A stretch of 14,799 bases of DNA from Euryarchaeota archaeon UBA501 (GTDB taxonomy: Archaea; Thermoplasmatota; Poseidoniia; Poseidoniales; Thalassarchaeaceae): assembly GCA_002505685.1 (NCBI GenBank), contig DAVT01000039.1:1-14799 (forward strand), in the 5' to 3' direction. Under the pieces are notes generated by a model. It ran no database searches and was not told the origin of the DNA. It saw only the letters and a list, made by a program, of their open reading frames with translations. Shown piece after piece: positions 7,164 to 13,714 of this stretch. Made by a program: the position numbers and the translations under genes. The stretch's first letter is position 1, and each line of letters opens with the position of its first letter.

Positions 7164-8150
7164 ATGGTGCTAGCAAGTGCCCCCGGGAAATGCATTCTCT
7201 TCGGGGAGCACGCGGTCGTTTACGGGCAACCTGCAGTGGCGGTGGCAATCGATGGAAGGGTCCGCGTCTCCATCGAACACTCGGATTCAGGTTGGCTCAT
7301 CGATGGAATGAGATTCGACAAGGGAAAACACCCCCATATGGATGCCATGCTAAAGAAAATGTGGACCGATAGTGGCGGCAGCCCCCTTTCCGTGGGCGTA
7401 GAAAGCGAATTGTTTGGTGCAGCGGGCTTGGGCTCAAGTGCGGCGATTTGTTCAGCTGTCGCAGCCGGCTTGCTCAACCTTCGAGGTACATCCGGCGATG
7501 AATTGCCCCTTTCCGGTATTGCAACTACGGCACATCTTGCCGAAGCCGAGGCACAGGGAGGTCGAGCAAGCCCCATTGATACGAGCACGGCAACCCTTGG
7601 AGGAGCGATATTGGTCTCCGACAAAAAAGAAAAATCTGCAGAATGGATGTACACACGGGACTTACGTATTGATGGTATTCGTCGAACATGGGAAGTACAT
7701 CGAATTGACCTTCCATCATCACTTTCCGAAGCCAGCCTCGTCATTGGATTTTCAGGCCGGCCTGGCCCAACGGCGCAAATGGTGTCCAAAGTTGCAAACT
7801 TGCTTTCGACTCATCCTGAACGCATGGAAGATATTGAGCGCATTGGAAATGTCACTCGGGCTGGAGTCACAGCGTTAACTCTAGGAAACTTACAGGCCGT
7901 TGGAATTGCGATGAATGAGTGTCACCGCCTTTTGCAAGGGATTGGAGTATCGGACGAGGATTTAGATCGAATGGTAGAAGCGGCTCTTCCGACCAGTCTT
8001 GGGGCAAAACTCACCGGGGCCGGCGGAGGGGGCTGTATGATTGCACTGACCATGGAACCTCGACGAACAGCCGAGGCAATCGAACTCGTTGGAGGTCGAA
8101 CGATGGTGTCTCAATTAGGTGCCCCTGGCGTTCGTATTGAAAACGACTGA
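7164..8150 (+). CDS. mvk: Mevalonate kinase
   Basis: Phosphorylates mevalonate with ATP in the isoprenoid pathway that supplies archaeal membrane lipids. The 328-residue protein shows the three GHMP-kinase motifs in order: the N-terminal APGKCILFGEHAVVYG, the ATP-binding GAAGLGSSAA (residues 85-94), and the C-terminal KLTGAGGGG (282-290). GEHAVVYG is specific to mevalonate kinases within GHMP kinases, and SPIDTSTATLGG fits the substrate-binding region. The ATG at 7164 is chosen because the family begins at this point; 19 further in-frame codons back to 7107 would cover the inverted repeat and TATA-like element. It is divergent from fixC and is followed after 77 bases by tbp, which has its own promoter. 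Confidence 0.95.
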   Translation: MVLASAPGKCILFGEHAVVYGQPAVAVAIDGRVRVSIEHSDSGWLIDGMRFDKGKHPHMDAMLKKMWTDSGGSPLSVGVESELFGAAGLGSSAAICSAVAAGLLNLRGTSGDELPLSGIATTAHLAEAEAQGGRASPIDTSTATLGGAILVSDKKEKSAEWMYTRDLRIDGIRRTWEVHRIDLPSSLSEASLVIGFSGRPGPTAQMVSKVANLLSTHPERMEDIERIGNVTRAGVTALTLGNLQAVGIAMNECHRLLQGIGVSDEDLDRMVEAALPTSLGAKLTGAGGGGCMIALTMEPRRTAEAIELVGGRTMVSQLGAPGVRIEND

Positions 8151-8198
8151 CTGAGGGTCTAGATTCGAAATTTCATTATAAACTTCGGCAACTGCTCA

Positions 8199-8206
8199 TT
8201 TATATA
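8199..8206 (+). promoter_or_regulatory. Consensus TATA box of tbp
   Basis: TTTATATA matches the archaeal TATA consensus and is centred about 25 bases before the ATG at 8228, so the transcript should start at or next to the ATG. It is the strongest promoter signal in the window, and the product it drives binds such boxes. Confidence 0.8.
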
Positions 8207-8227
8207 GGGGTTGAAGTACGCGAGCCC

Positions 8228-8845
8228 ATGGCAACAAGTGATGAAGAACGCCTGACAGTAGTGAATGTAGTTGCATCGACCCGTGTGGCAGAAGAGTTGA
8301 ATCTGCCCGATATTGCAATTCAGTTGAATTGTGAGTATGAACCCGAACAATTCCCTGGTGTAGTTTACCGTGTTGTCGACCCAAAGTTGGCCATCCTCAT
8401 GTTCCGTTCGGGCCGTGCAGTATGCACCGGTGGAAAGAACGAGGACAACATCCACACAGGTATCGAGCGCATGATTGGTGATCTTCGTGCAGCTGGAATT
8501 GAAACTTGGGAACTCGATGATGTTCAAATCGAAGTCCAAAACATGGTTGCGACCTACGCTCTTCACTATCCTGAGGATTATGATGGCCGCGACAAGTGGA
8601 CAGATGAGCCTCTGGCTGGAGAACCTCGAAAGTTGAACCTCAACCATCTCACGTTCCACTTGCCTTTCGACAAGGTAGAATACGAACCAGAGCAGTTCCC
8701 TGGCCTCATCTATCGATTGGATTACCCCAAGGTTGTCTGCTTGATTTTCGGTAGCGGTAAGATGGTGATTACCGGTGCACGCCACAAGGATGAGATCCTT
8801 GAAGCGGTTGAAATCATCCAAGACGAACTTGCTGACCTTCTCTGA
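8228..8845 (+). CDS. tbp: TATA-box-binding protein (TBP)
   Basis: General archaeal transcription factor that binds and bends the TATA box and recruits TFB and RNA polymerase. The 205-residue protein has the two direct repeats of the TBP saddle. Each carries EYEPEQFPG...YR and a (M/I)F-x-SG(R/K)-x-V-x-TG strand: F42 and F59 in the first, F157 and F174 in the second, at the positions of the DNA-wedging phenylalanines. The distance from the first-strand Asn to EQF is 29 residues in repeat 1 (N13-F42) but 52 in repeat 2 (N105-F157), because of an insert of about 20 residues (roughly 114-134, YPEDYDGRDKW...GEP). It ends in an acidic helix (DEILEAVEIIQDELADLL). Transcription probably starts from its own TATA box and is leaderless. 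The minus-strand frame over this gene is an antisense shadow. Confidence 0.97.
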   Translation: MATSDEERLTVVNVVASTRVAEELNLPDIAIQLNCEYEPEQFPGVVYRVVDPKLAILMFRSGRAVCTGGKNEDNIHTGIERMIGDLRAAGIETWELDDVQIEVQNMVATYALHYPEDYDGRDKWTDEPLAGEPRKLNLNHLTFHLPFDKVEYEPEQFPGLIYRLDYPKVVCLIFGSGKMVITGARHKDEILEAVEIIQDELADLL

Positions 8846-8850
8846 GGTTT
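8844..8850 (+). promoter_or_regulatory. Ribosome binding site for gene at 8855
   Basis: GAGGTTT followed by GTCC and ATG. It overlaps the tbp stop codon (8843-8845) and keeps the four-base spacing used elsewhere here. It favours ATG 8855 over TTG 8849. Confidence 0.55.
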
Positions 8851-8854
8851 GTCC

Positions 8855-9235
8855 ATGACCGACGACGTCGGTCCCCTTCGGTTGGCGCTAGCCAAATTCG
8901 TTTACATCGTACACGTCGGAGTGACATTTTTTGTTCCTTGGGGTTGGCTTTTACCTTGGCCAGAAGCTTGGTGGTTCGGACTTTTCTTCATTCCGACCAT
9001 GCTAATCCATTGGAAGACGGCAGATGTTTGCATTCTCACGACCATTGAGATGAAGTTACGAGGGCACCCCAAAGCGGGTACACGCGAACAAGGTGGTTTC
9101 ATTCAGCGAATGGGAGCGCTCGTCGGTTGGCATATGAGTGACAAAACAGCAGCAAATTTGGGCTGGGGATTATCTTACATGGGTCTGGCTTTGTGTGCCT
9201 TGAGATTGTATCTTGGAAACCATTTGCCTTGGTGA
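8855..9235 (+). CDS. Small multi-pass membrane protein, first of two tandem paralogues
   Basis: A 126-residue hydrophobic protein with about three membrane segments (roughly 14-33, 37-53 and 103-121). I cannot assign a function. Residues shared with the next gene are H20, GW(30-31), LPWP(33-36), AWW(38-40), HW(52-53), the motif CILT (59-62) and E65, then a soluble stretch with GFIQ...GW. The H...CxLTxxE arrangement is reminiscent of the small membrane family DUF2784, from memory and with low confidence. It starts nine bases after the tbp stop and is probably cotranscribed with tbp and with its paralogue. Confidence 0.8.
   Translation: MTDDVGPLRLALAKFVYIVHVGVTFFVPWGWLLPWPEAWWFGLFFIPTMLIHWKTADVCILTTIEMKLRGHPKAGTREQGGFIQRMGALVGWHMSDKTAANLGWGLSYMGLALCALRLYLGNHLPW
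9231..9235 (+). promoter_or_regulatory. Ribosome binding site for gene at 9240
   Basis: GGTGA, then GTAC, then ATG: the same four-base spacing as at fixX. The last three bases are the stop codon of the preceding gene, which suggests translational coupling. It favours ATG 9240 over TTG 9213. Confidence 0.55.
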
Positions 9236-9239
9236 GTAC

Positions 9240-9593
9240 ATGTGGAGATGGGTGGCGGCGAAGTGCGTCCGTCTCACGCATCTCCTCATCGTTATCTTTC
9301 TCGCCTTTGGATGGGCGCTACCGTGGCCGATTGCATGGTGGATTCACGTCGCTTTGACAATCGTGACACGCCTACATTGGCGTTTCAATAACCGTACCTG
9401 TATTTTGACCAGTTGGGAACACCAATTGTTACAGAATGAACATGTCGAAGATCATGAAGAAGGTTGGTTCATCAAAGAAATCGTAGAGGGCATCAGTGGT
9501 TGGCGCCCTACAACCCAATTGACTCGGAAAGTGATGATGTATTGGAGTTGGTCAACGGCGTTTATTTCCACAATCCGTATTGCGCTCAATTGA
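9240..9593 (+). CDS. Small multi-pass membrane protein, second tandem paralogue
   Basis: A 117-residue membrane protein, function not recognised. It is a diverged copy of the preceding gene: H14, GWALPWPIAWW (24-34), LHW (45-47), CILT (54-57) and E60 align directly with its neighbour, and WFIKE...SGW corresponds to GFIQR...VGW there. Hydrophobic stretches lie at about 10-27, 31-47 and near the C-terminus. The loop between 60 and 80 is charged (EHVEDHEE). It starts four bases after the previous stop, so the pair is very likely translated together and may form a hetero-oligomer. The TTG at 9213 would overlap the previous gene and is less likely. Confidence 0.8.
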   Translation: MWRWVAAKCVRLTHLLIVIFLAFGWALPWPIAWWIHVALTIVTRLHWRFNNRTCILTSWEHQLLQNEHVEDHEEGWFIKEIVEGISGWRPTTQLTRKVMMYWSWSTAFISTIRIALN

Positions 9594-9597
9594 ATAG
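9592..9597 (+). promoter_or_regulatory. Possible TATA-like element for the CARDB/PKD-like protein gene
   Basis: GAATAG at -28 to -23 from the ATG at 9620, overlapping the end of the preceding gene. The position is right for a leaderless start and no Shine-Dalgarno is present, but the sequence match is weak. Confidence 0.25.
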
Positions 9598-9610
9598 GGG
9601 CTTGTATTCT

Positions 9611-9629
9611 GGTCACCCTATGGGTGACC
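9611..9629. repeat. Perfect inverted repeat spanning a start codon
   Basis: GGTCACCC (9611-9618), TAT, GGGTGACC (9622-9629): eight-base perfect arms with a three-base spacer. The ATG at 9620-9622 lies in the spacer and first base of the right arm. It could be an operator at the transcription start, or an mRNA hairpin if the transcript comes from upstream. Confidence 0.6.
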
Positions 9630-12600
9630 ACTCACGCCGCCTCTCGTATAGCCTCGTTTTGCTGATGCTAATCTCAATTCTAGTGCCGCTTTCGCAGCCA
9701 ACATCTCAATCAGAATTGTCTGAAGAATCATCATTGAACTATGTCTCATCCAGAAGCAGTACACTGATTGATGTCCCTGATTGGCGAATCGGAGACGAGT
9801 GGGTTTACGATGCTGAATTCGATGTTGCAGGTTTGCTCGCCAGTGGTGGAATCACCGGTGCTAGTGTCAGCATACTCACAGGTGAACTGAACATGGAGGT
9901 AGTCGACCTCTACACGGATACAATTGACAATGTGTCCACTTTGGTCTATGAGCGAGAATCCACTGGATTTTTTTCAGGTAGCGCATCGATTCCATATTCG
10001 GGATTCAATGTTGCAGGTGATTTGGAAGTCGACTTTGAGTTGTATGAATTAATCCGCGTATCTGATTTGAGTACCATTGCCATTGAGATGACATTGGATG
10101 TAGATTTGGAAAATATCGGTGGCTTGGCAGGTCTCTTCGTTGGAGGAAGAATCGATCTAGCAACACTGACCATTTTGACTGAATACTCACCTCCCAAGGA
10201 AATTTACGATTTCCCATTGGGAATCGGGCAAATATGGGATACAGAAACGACCACTTCTACCAGTTGGAGTGGGGATGTATTCGAGGATTTATTCCCCATA
10301 CCAGATGATACTGAAGAGCAGTCTACTGAGCGCTTTGAGGTCATTAGCATGGGCGACCCGGGAGTTGCCTATGCAGGTTGCTCGGGTGCATACAATGTTA
10401 CCTCTTACAACGCATCTTCGGGCGAAATTTCCGGATATCGATGGTGGTGCCCGAATGCAGACAATGATGCTTGGTGGCATCAGACAATCGACATTGGAGC
10501 AGACATCGATTTCCGCCTCAAGCAATACAACCAAGTTTCTAGAGTCCACGAAATTGAGGTCGACCTTTCTTTCCCAGCATGGCCTCTTGACTCAGATTTT
10601 GCAGTTTGGGTGAACGTTTCAAACGCCAATGGGCAACCGGTCTCCAATCAGGATTTAGAATTTAGATATGAGATAGAAGAAGACATTCGAACAATCACAA
10701 CTGCTTCCAATGGGAGTGCCTATGTCGTGTTTGACACCGGCCACGAATTGGACCCCTCACCTACCAACATAGACTATGCAAGTCATGGCGTGATTGCTTG
10801 GATTCCATCAACCGAAGAAATCGGCGTTTCGTCATTGACTCTAGATGAAAACTTGGTCGAAGTCGACTTGGTCGCGTTGGTCGAGGGTGTTTCTGTTTCA
10901 CGAACTAGAGGTGGGATCACACAACAACTCACAACGCTCACCGGTTACAATTCGATTCCGGGGGATGAACTAACCTTCAGTGTGCCCGTACAAAACCGAG
11001 GTATTCTTTCCGCACCGGCAACGATTCTCGAGGTCCAAGCACCCGATGGTTCGACCAGCCAAGTCAATGTACCCGCATTGGGAGCACTTGGTGTCTTCAC
11101 GGTGGATGTTTCTTGGGTTGTTCCTCAATCTCAGAGTATTGGAGATGTCACCATGCAATTCGTAGTTGACCCATTGCAGAGCATTACGGAAGATGCGGAT
11201 TACTCAAACAATCAGGGCTCATTCTCAGTGTTTGTTGGCAGGTTACCTTCTATTGACATCGCCAGTCTTAATCCAAAGTTGACCTTTGAAAACATCGCCA
11301 TTGATGCTTCAATTTCGTCGGATCCAGATGGAGGTTCATTGATTTGCATTTTCGATGCTGAATTGGAGAATGGGACGATGGAATCGACTGTTGCGACCAA
11401 CTGTATTCTAGAAAAGCACTGGAAGAATAACGGTGAATATGTCGTTAATCTGACCATTTTCGACGACGAAGATGATTCGGCATCAACCTCTGTTTTGGTG
11501 GTTGTAAACAATCGACCTGCGGTCGTCAACCTGACCTCTAGTGATTCTCAAGTGAAGGTTGGAGAGCCAGTAACATTCAGTGCCCAAGACAACAGTGACA
11601 TCGATACCACCACACCCGAGGCACCCATTGACATGCTATGGCTGCCCCCAAATGCTGCCAACGGCCAACCTTACGCCTGCTCACAAGGACTCATCACACA
11701 GTCTTGCACATTGACCCCAGAAATTGAAGGTATACTCACAATGTCTTTCCGTGCGGTAGATGATGACTTTGCGGTGACTACAGAATCGATTAGCATCACA
11801 GTAACCAACATCGCACCATACAATGCTTCGATTCAATTGCGCGATGTTGAGACCAATACTATCCTCGAATCCGATAGCATGGGTATTTGGTACCTAAACG
11901 AAGACCAACCGGTTGAATTGCTTGGCTTTGTTGAAGATTCACCCAATGACCTGCCCACAATGCAATGGGAATGGCAACCAGATTCAAGCGGTAATGTTAG
12001 TTGGTTTGAAACTACAATTGGACCCACTTCAGTCGTACCAGTAAGTTGGGCAGAAAGTGGTTACTATTCTATTGCAATGCAAGCCTTTGACGATGATGGA
12101 GAGACCAGCGGTACTGTTAGCGCTTGGGTGGTGGTGAACAATGTCGCACCAACGATTTCATCCTTTGATGAGCCCCTTCCACTTTGGGAAGATTCGCGCA
12201 CATTATTCACACTGGAATACAATGATTCTGCCAGCGACATGGACTCACTTGAAGCCTGCTGGGATTTGGATCCGTTCATCAATTTAGATCAAGAAGGGAG
12301 CTCGGATGATGACTGTGACATTACGGGACCCACACTCAATCACAAGTGGTCAGAAGCGGGAATCTACTCGGTCATTTTCCATGTCACCGACAACGATGGT
12401 GAGAGCACATCTCAGATGGTGAATTTCACCGTTCGAAACCGACAGCCGGTTGCAGACATTTGGGTTAGTACGACGGCCCCCAAGGCTGGAGAAATGTTTG
12501 GCCTTTCGGGCAATCTTTCCACAGATACGCCAAGTGACCAACAAAACTTGGTGTACAGATGGGATTTGGACACCTCGGTGGATTCGGATGGTGATACCGA

Positions 12601-13195
12601 TCCAACCAATGATATCGATGAAATCGGAATGGAAATTTGGGTCACATTCGACAATCCGGGTCAGCGTGGGATTCGGCTGATGGTTTCCGATGAGATTGAA
12701 ACCTCAACCAAGGATTACACCGTAGCCGTGTTAGAAGATGACAGTGGCTTCTTGAGCTTCGGTGGCGGAAGTATCGTATCGAGTATAGTCATCATCATGC
12801 TATTGGTATTGGCTGGTTTGTTGGGCGTTCTCGCGTGGACCTCTTTGCGCAGTGGCCGTGATGGGGATGATGCATGGAATGACACAGCGGTGATCGGCTT
12901 CGGTATGGAGCAGGAAGCACCTGTAGCAGCACCTCCTTCAGCGATGTTTGCAGAACCCACAGCACAACCCGTTGTCGCTTCAACTCCTGCACCCGCGCAA
13001 CCAGCCACTAGTTCCGGTAGCCCACCCGTGCCGGCTGAAGGTTTGCCACCGGGGTGGACAATGGAACAGTGGGACCACTATGGAGCTCAGTGGTTGGCGC
13101 AACAAGCACCCCAATCCCAGCCCACCCCAACCATCACCGAAACTCCGTTCCAACCGGTTTCATCAGCCGAAGATGACTTGGACCTTGACTTCTGA
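9620..13195 (+). CDS. Large secreted CARDB/PKD-like repeat protein with C-terminal membrane anchor
   Basis: A 1191-residue surface protein of unknown ligand. A signal peptide (about 1-30, hydrophobic YSLVLLMLISILVPL) is followed by a beta-rich N-terminal region of about 400 residues that I do not recognise. A CARDB-like domain spans about 440-540 (LTFSVPVQNRG; D527-YSNN). Then come Ig/PKD-like repeats whose closing strands recur about every 100 residues: VVNNRP (628-633), VTNIAP (728-733), VVNNVAP (838-844), VRNRQP (938-943), with internal DDDG/DNDGE turns; a last repeat precedes the membrane helix at about 1052-1075. The cytoplasmic tail is Pro/Ala-rich, carries GLPPGWTMEQWDHYGAQWL (1141-1159) and ends EDDLDLDF. 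Acidic Asp-rich loops suggest calcium binding. The ATG at 9620 is chosen for the signal peptide; in-frame codons back to 9464 lie inside the previous gene. Nine bases separate it from the SepF-like gene. Confidence 0.9.
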   Translation: MGDHSRRLSYSLVLLMLISILVPLSQPTSQSELSEESSLNYVSSRSSTLIDVPDWRIGDEWVYDAEFDVAGLLASGGITGASVSILTGELNMEVVDLYTDTIDNVSTLVYERESTGFFSGSASIPYSGFNVAGDLEVDFELYELIRVSDLSTIAIEMTLDVDLENIGGLAGLFVGGRIDLATLTILTEYSPPKEIYDFPLGIGQIWDTETTTSTSWSGDVFEDLFPIPDDTEEQSTERFEVISMGDPGVAYAGCSGAYNVTSYNASSGEISGYRWWCPNADNDAWWHQTIDIGADIDFRLKQYNQVSRVHEIEVDLSFPAWPLDSDFAVWVNVSNANGQPVSNQDLEFRYEIEEDIRTITTASNGSAYVVFDTGHELDPSPTNIDYASHGVIAWIPSTEEIGVSSLTLDENLVEVDLVALVEGVSVSRTRGGITQQLTTLTGYNSIPGDELTFSVPVQNRGILSAPATILEVQAPDGSTSQVNVPALGALGVFTVDVSWVVPQSQSIGDVTMQFVVDPLQSITEDADYSNNQGSFSVFVGRLPSIDIASLNPKLTFENIAIDASISSDPDGGSLICIFDAELENGTMESTVATNCILEKHWKNNGEYVVNLTIFDDEDDSASTSVLVVVNNRPAVVNLTSSDSQVKVGEPVTFSAQDNSDIDTTTPEAPIDMLWLPPNAANGQPYACSQGLITQSCTLTPEIEGILTMSFRAVDDDFAVTTESISITVTNIAPYNASIQLRDVETNTILESDSMGIWYLNEDQPVELLGFVEDSPNDLPTMQWEWQPDSSGNVSWFETTIGPTSVVPVSWAESGYYSIAMQAFDDDGETSGTVSAWVVVNNVAPTISSFDEPLPLWEDSRTLFTLEYNDSASDMDSLEACWDLDPFINLDQEGSSDDDCDITGPTLNHKWSEAGIYSVIFHVTDNDGESTSQMVNFTVRNRQPVADIWVSTTAPKAGEMFGLSGNLSTDTPSDQQNLVYRWDLDTSVDSDGDTDPTNDIDEIGMEIWVTFDNPGQRGIRLMVSDEIETSTKDYTVAVLEDDSGFLSFGGGSIVSSIVIIMLLVLAGLLGVLAWTSLRSGRDGDDAWNDTAVIGFGMEQEAPVAAPPSAMFAEPTAQPVVASTPAPAQPATSSGSPPVPAEGLPPGWTMEQWDHYGAQWLAQQAPQSQPTPTITETPFQPVSSAEDDLDLDF

Positions 13196-13203
13196 GACAG
13201 AAG
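13189..13203. repeat. Short inverted repeat at the junction with the sepF-like gene
   Basis: CTTCTG (13189-13194), AGA, CAGAAG (13198-13203): perfect six-base arms covering the stop codon of the surface-protein gene and ending one base before the ATG at 13205. A small mRNA hairpin here could tune translation of the downstream gene. Chance is also plausible. Confidence 0.35.
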
Positions 13204-13204
13204 T

Positions 13205-13714
13205 ATGCGACGTCGCTTGTACGACTTGTTTGGCCTGCCTCAACTGCCTGAGATGGAACCCGTTGAGTACGAGGATGAACCGTTGCCAATGGATGCTGAG
13301 ATAAACCCAATTCGCATCCCGAAACCGGTTCGTAAAGTCGAACGTAAGCCGGTGAATGAACTTCGCTTCCACGATTTAGGTTCGAAGCGCTGGATAGAAT
13401 GGGCCTCATCACATCAGGGTTTACCTCGTCGAGGTTTGCGTTACATTCGCCCAGATGATATGCATCGCCTTCCATTGGACTCGATGTCGGCTAGACTTCA
13501 TCAAGGCGACGTTTGTATTGTGGATCTCAGCAGTTTGGCTCACATGGACAGTCAACGCAGTGCCCTTTCTCGACAAGTGCAGGACATGGCAAATTATGGC
13601 GGACTACCCGTATTTGCTCTGGACGATTCAAATCGATTGTTACTTGTCCCAGGCCGGGGCTCACGAATCGATACAGAAACCCATGAACTAGGTGGAAATT
13701 CAATCATCGATTAG
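13205..13714 (+). CDS. sepF: SepF-like cell division protein
   Basis: A 169-residue protein whose C-terminal half fits the SepF (DUF552) fold: YIRPDDMHRLPLDS, then GDVCIVDLSSLAHMD (101-115), a helix (SQRSALSRQVQDMANYGG) and the closing strands PVFALDDSNRLLLVPGRG. In archaea SepF anchors FtsZ to the membrane through an N-terminal amphipathic helix. Here MRRRLYDLFGLP is basic and amphipathic, followed by a Pro/Glu-rich acidic linker (about 15-45), as in known SepF proteins. About 20 residues after the fold (IDTETHELGGNSIID) form a short tail. The gene lies nine bases after the large surface-protein gene and is presumably cotranscribed with it. Its stop overlaps the stop of the convergent flavin-reductase-like gene by four bases. 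The family call is from pattern recognition and FtsZ is not in the window. Confidence 0.82.
   Translation: MRRRLYDLFGLPQLPEMEPVEYEDEPLPMDAEINPIRIPKPVRKVERKPVNELRFHDLGSKRWIEWASSHQGLPRRGLRYIRPDDMHRLPLDSMSARLHQGDVCIVDLSSLAHMDSQRSALSRQVQDMANYGGLPVFALDDSNRLLLVPGRGSRIDTETHELGGNSIID

Noticed and set aside
7220..7789. Minus-strand open frame of 189 codons
   Set aside because: It is antisense to mevalonate kinase with all three GHMP motifs; it is low-complexity and has no domain.
8159..8821. Minus-strand open frame of 220 codons
   Set aside because: It is fully antisense to the unmistakable TBP gene, and its translation shows no recognisable motif.
9464..9619. 52-codon N-terminal extension of the large surface protein
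   Set aside because: It lies inside the second small membrane protein gene in another frame and would place residues ahead of a normal signal peptide.
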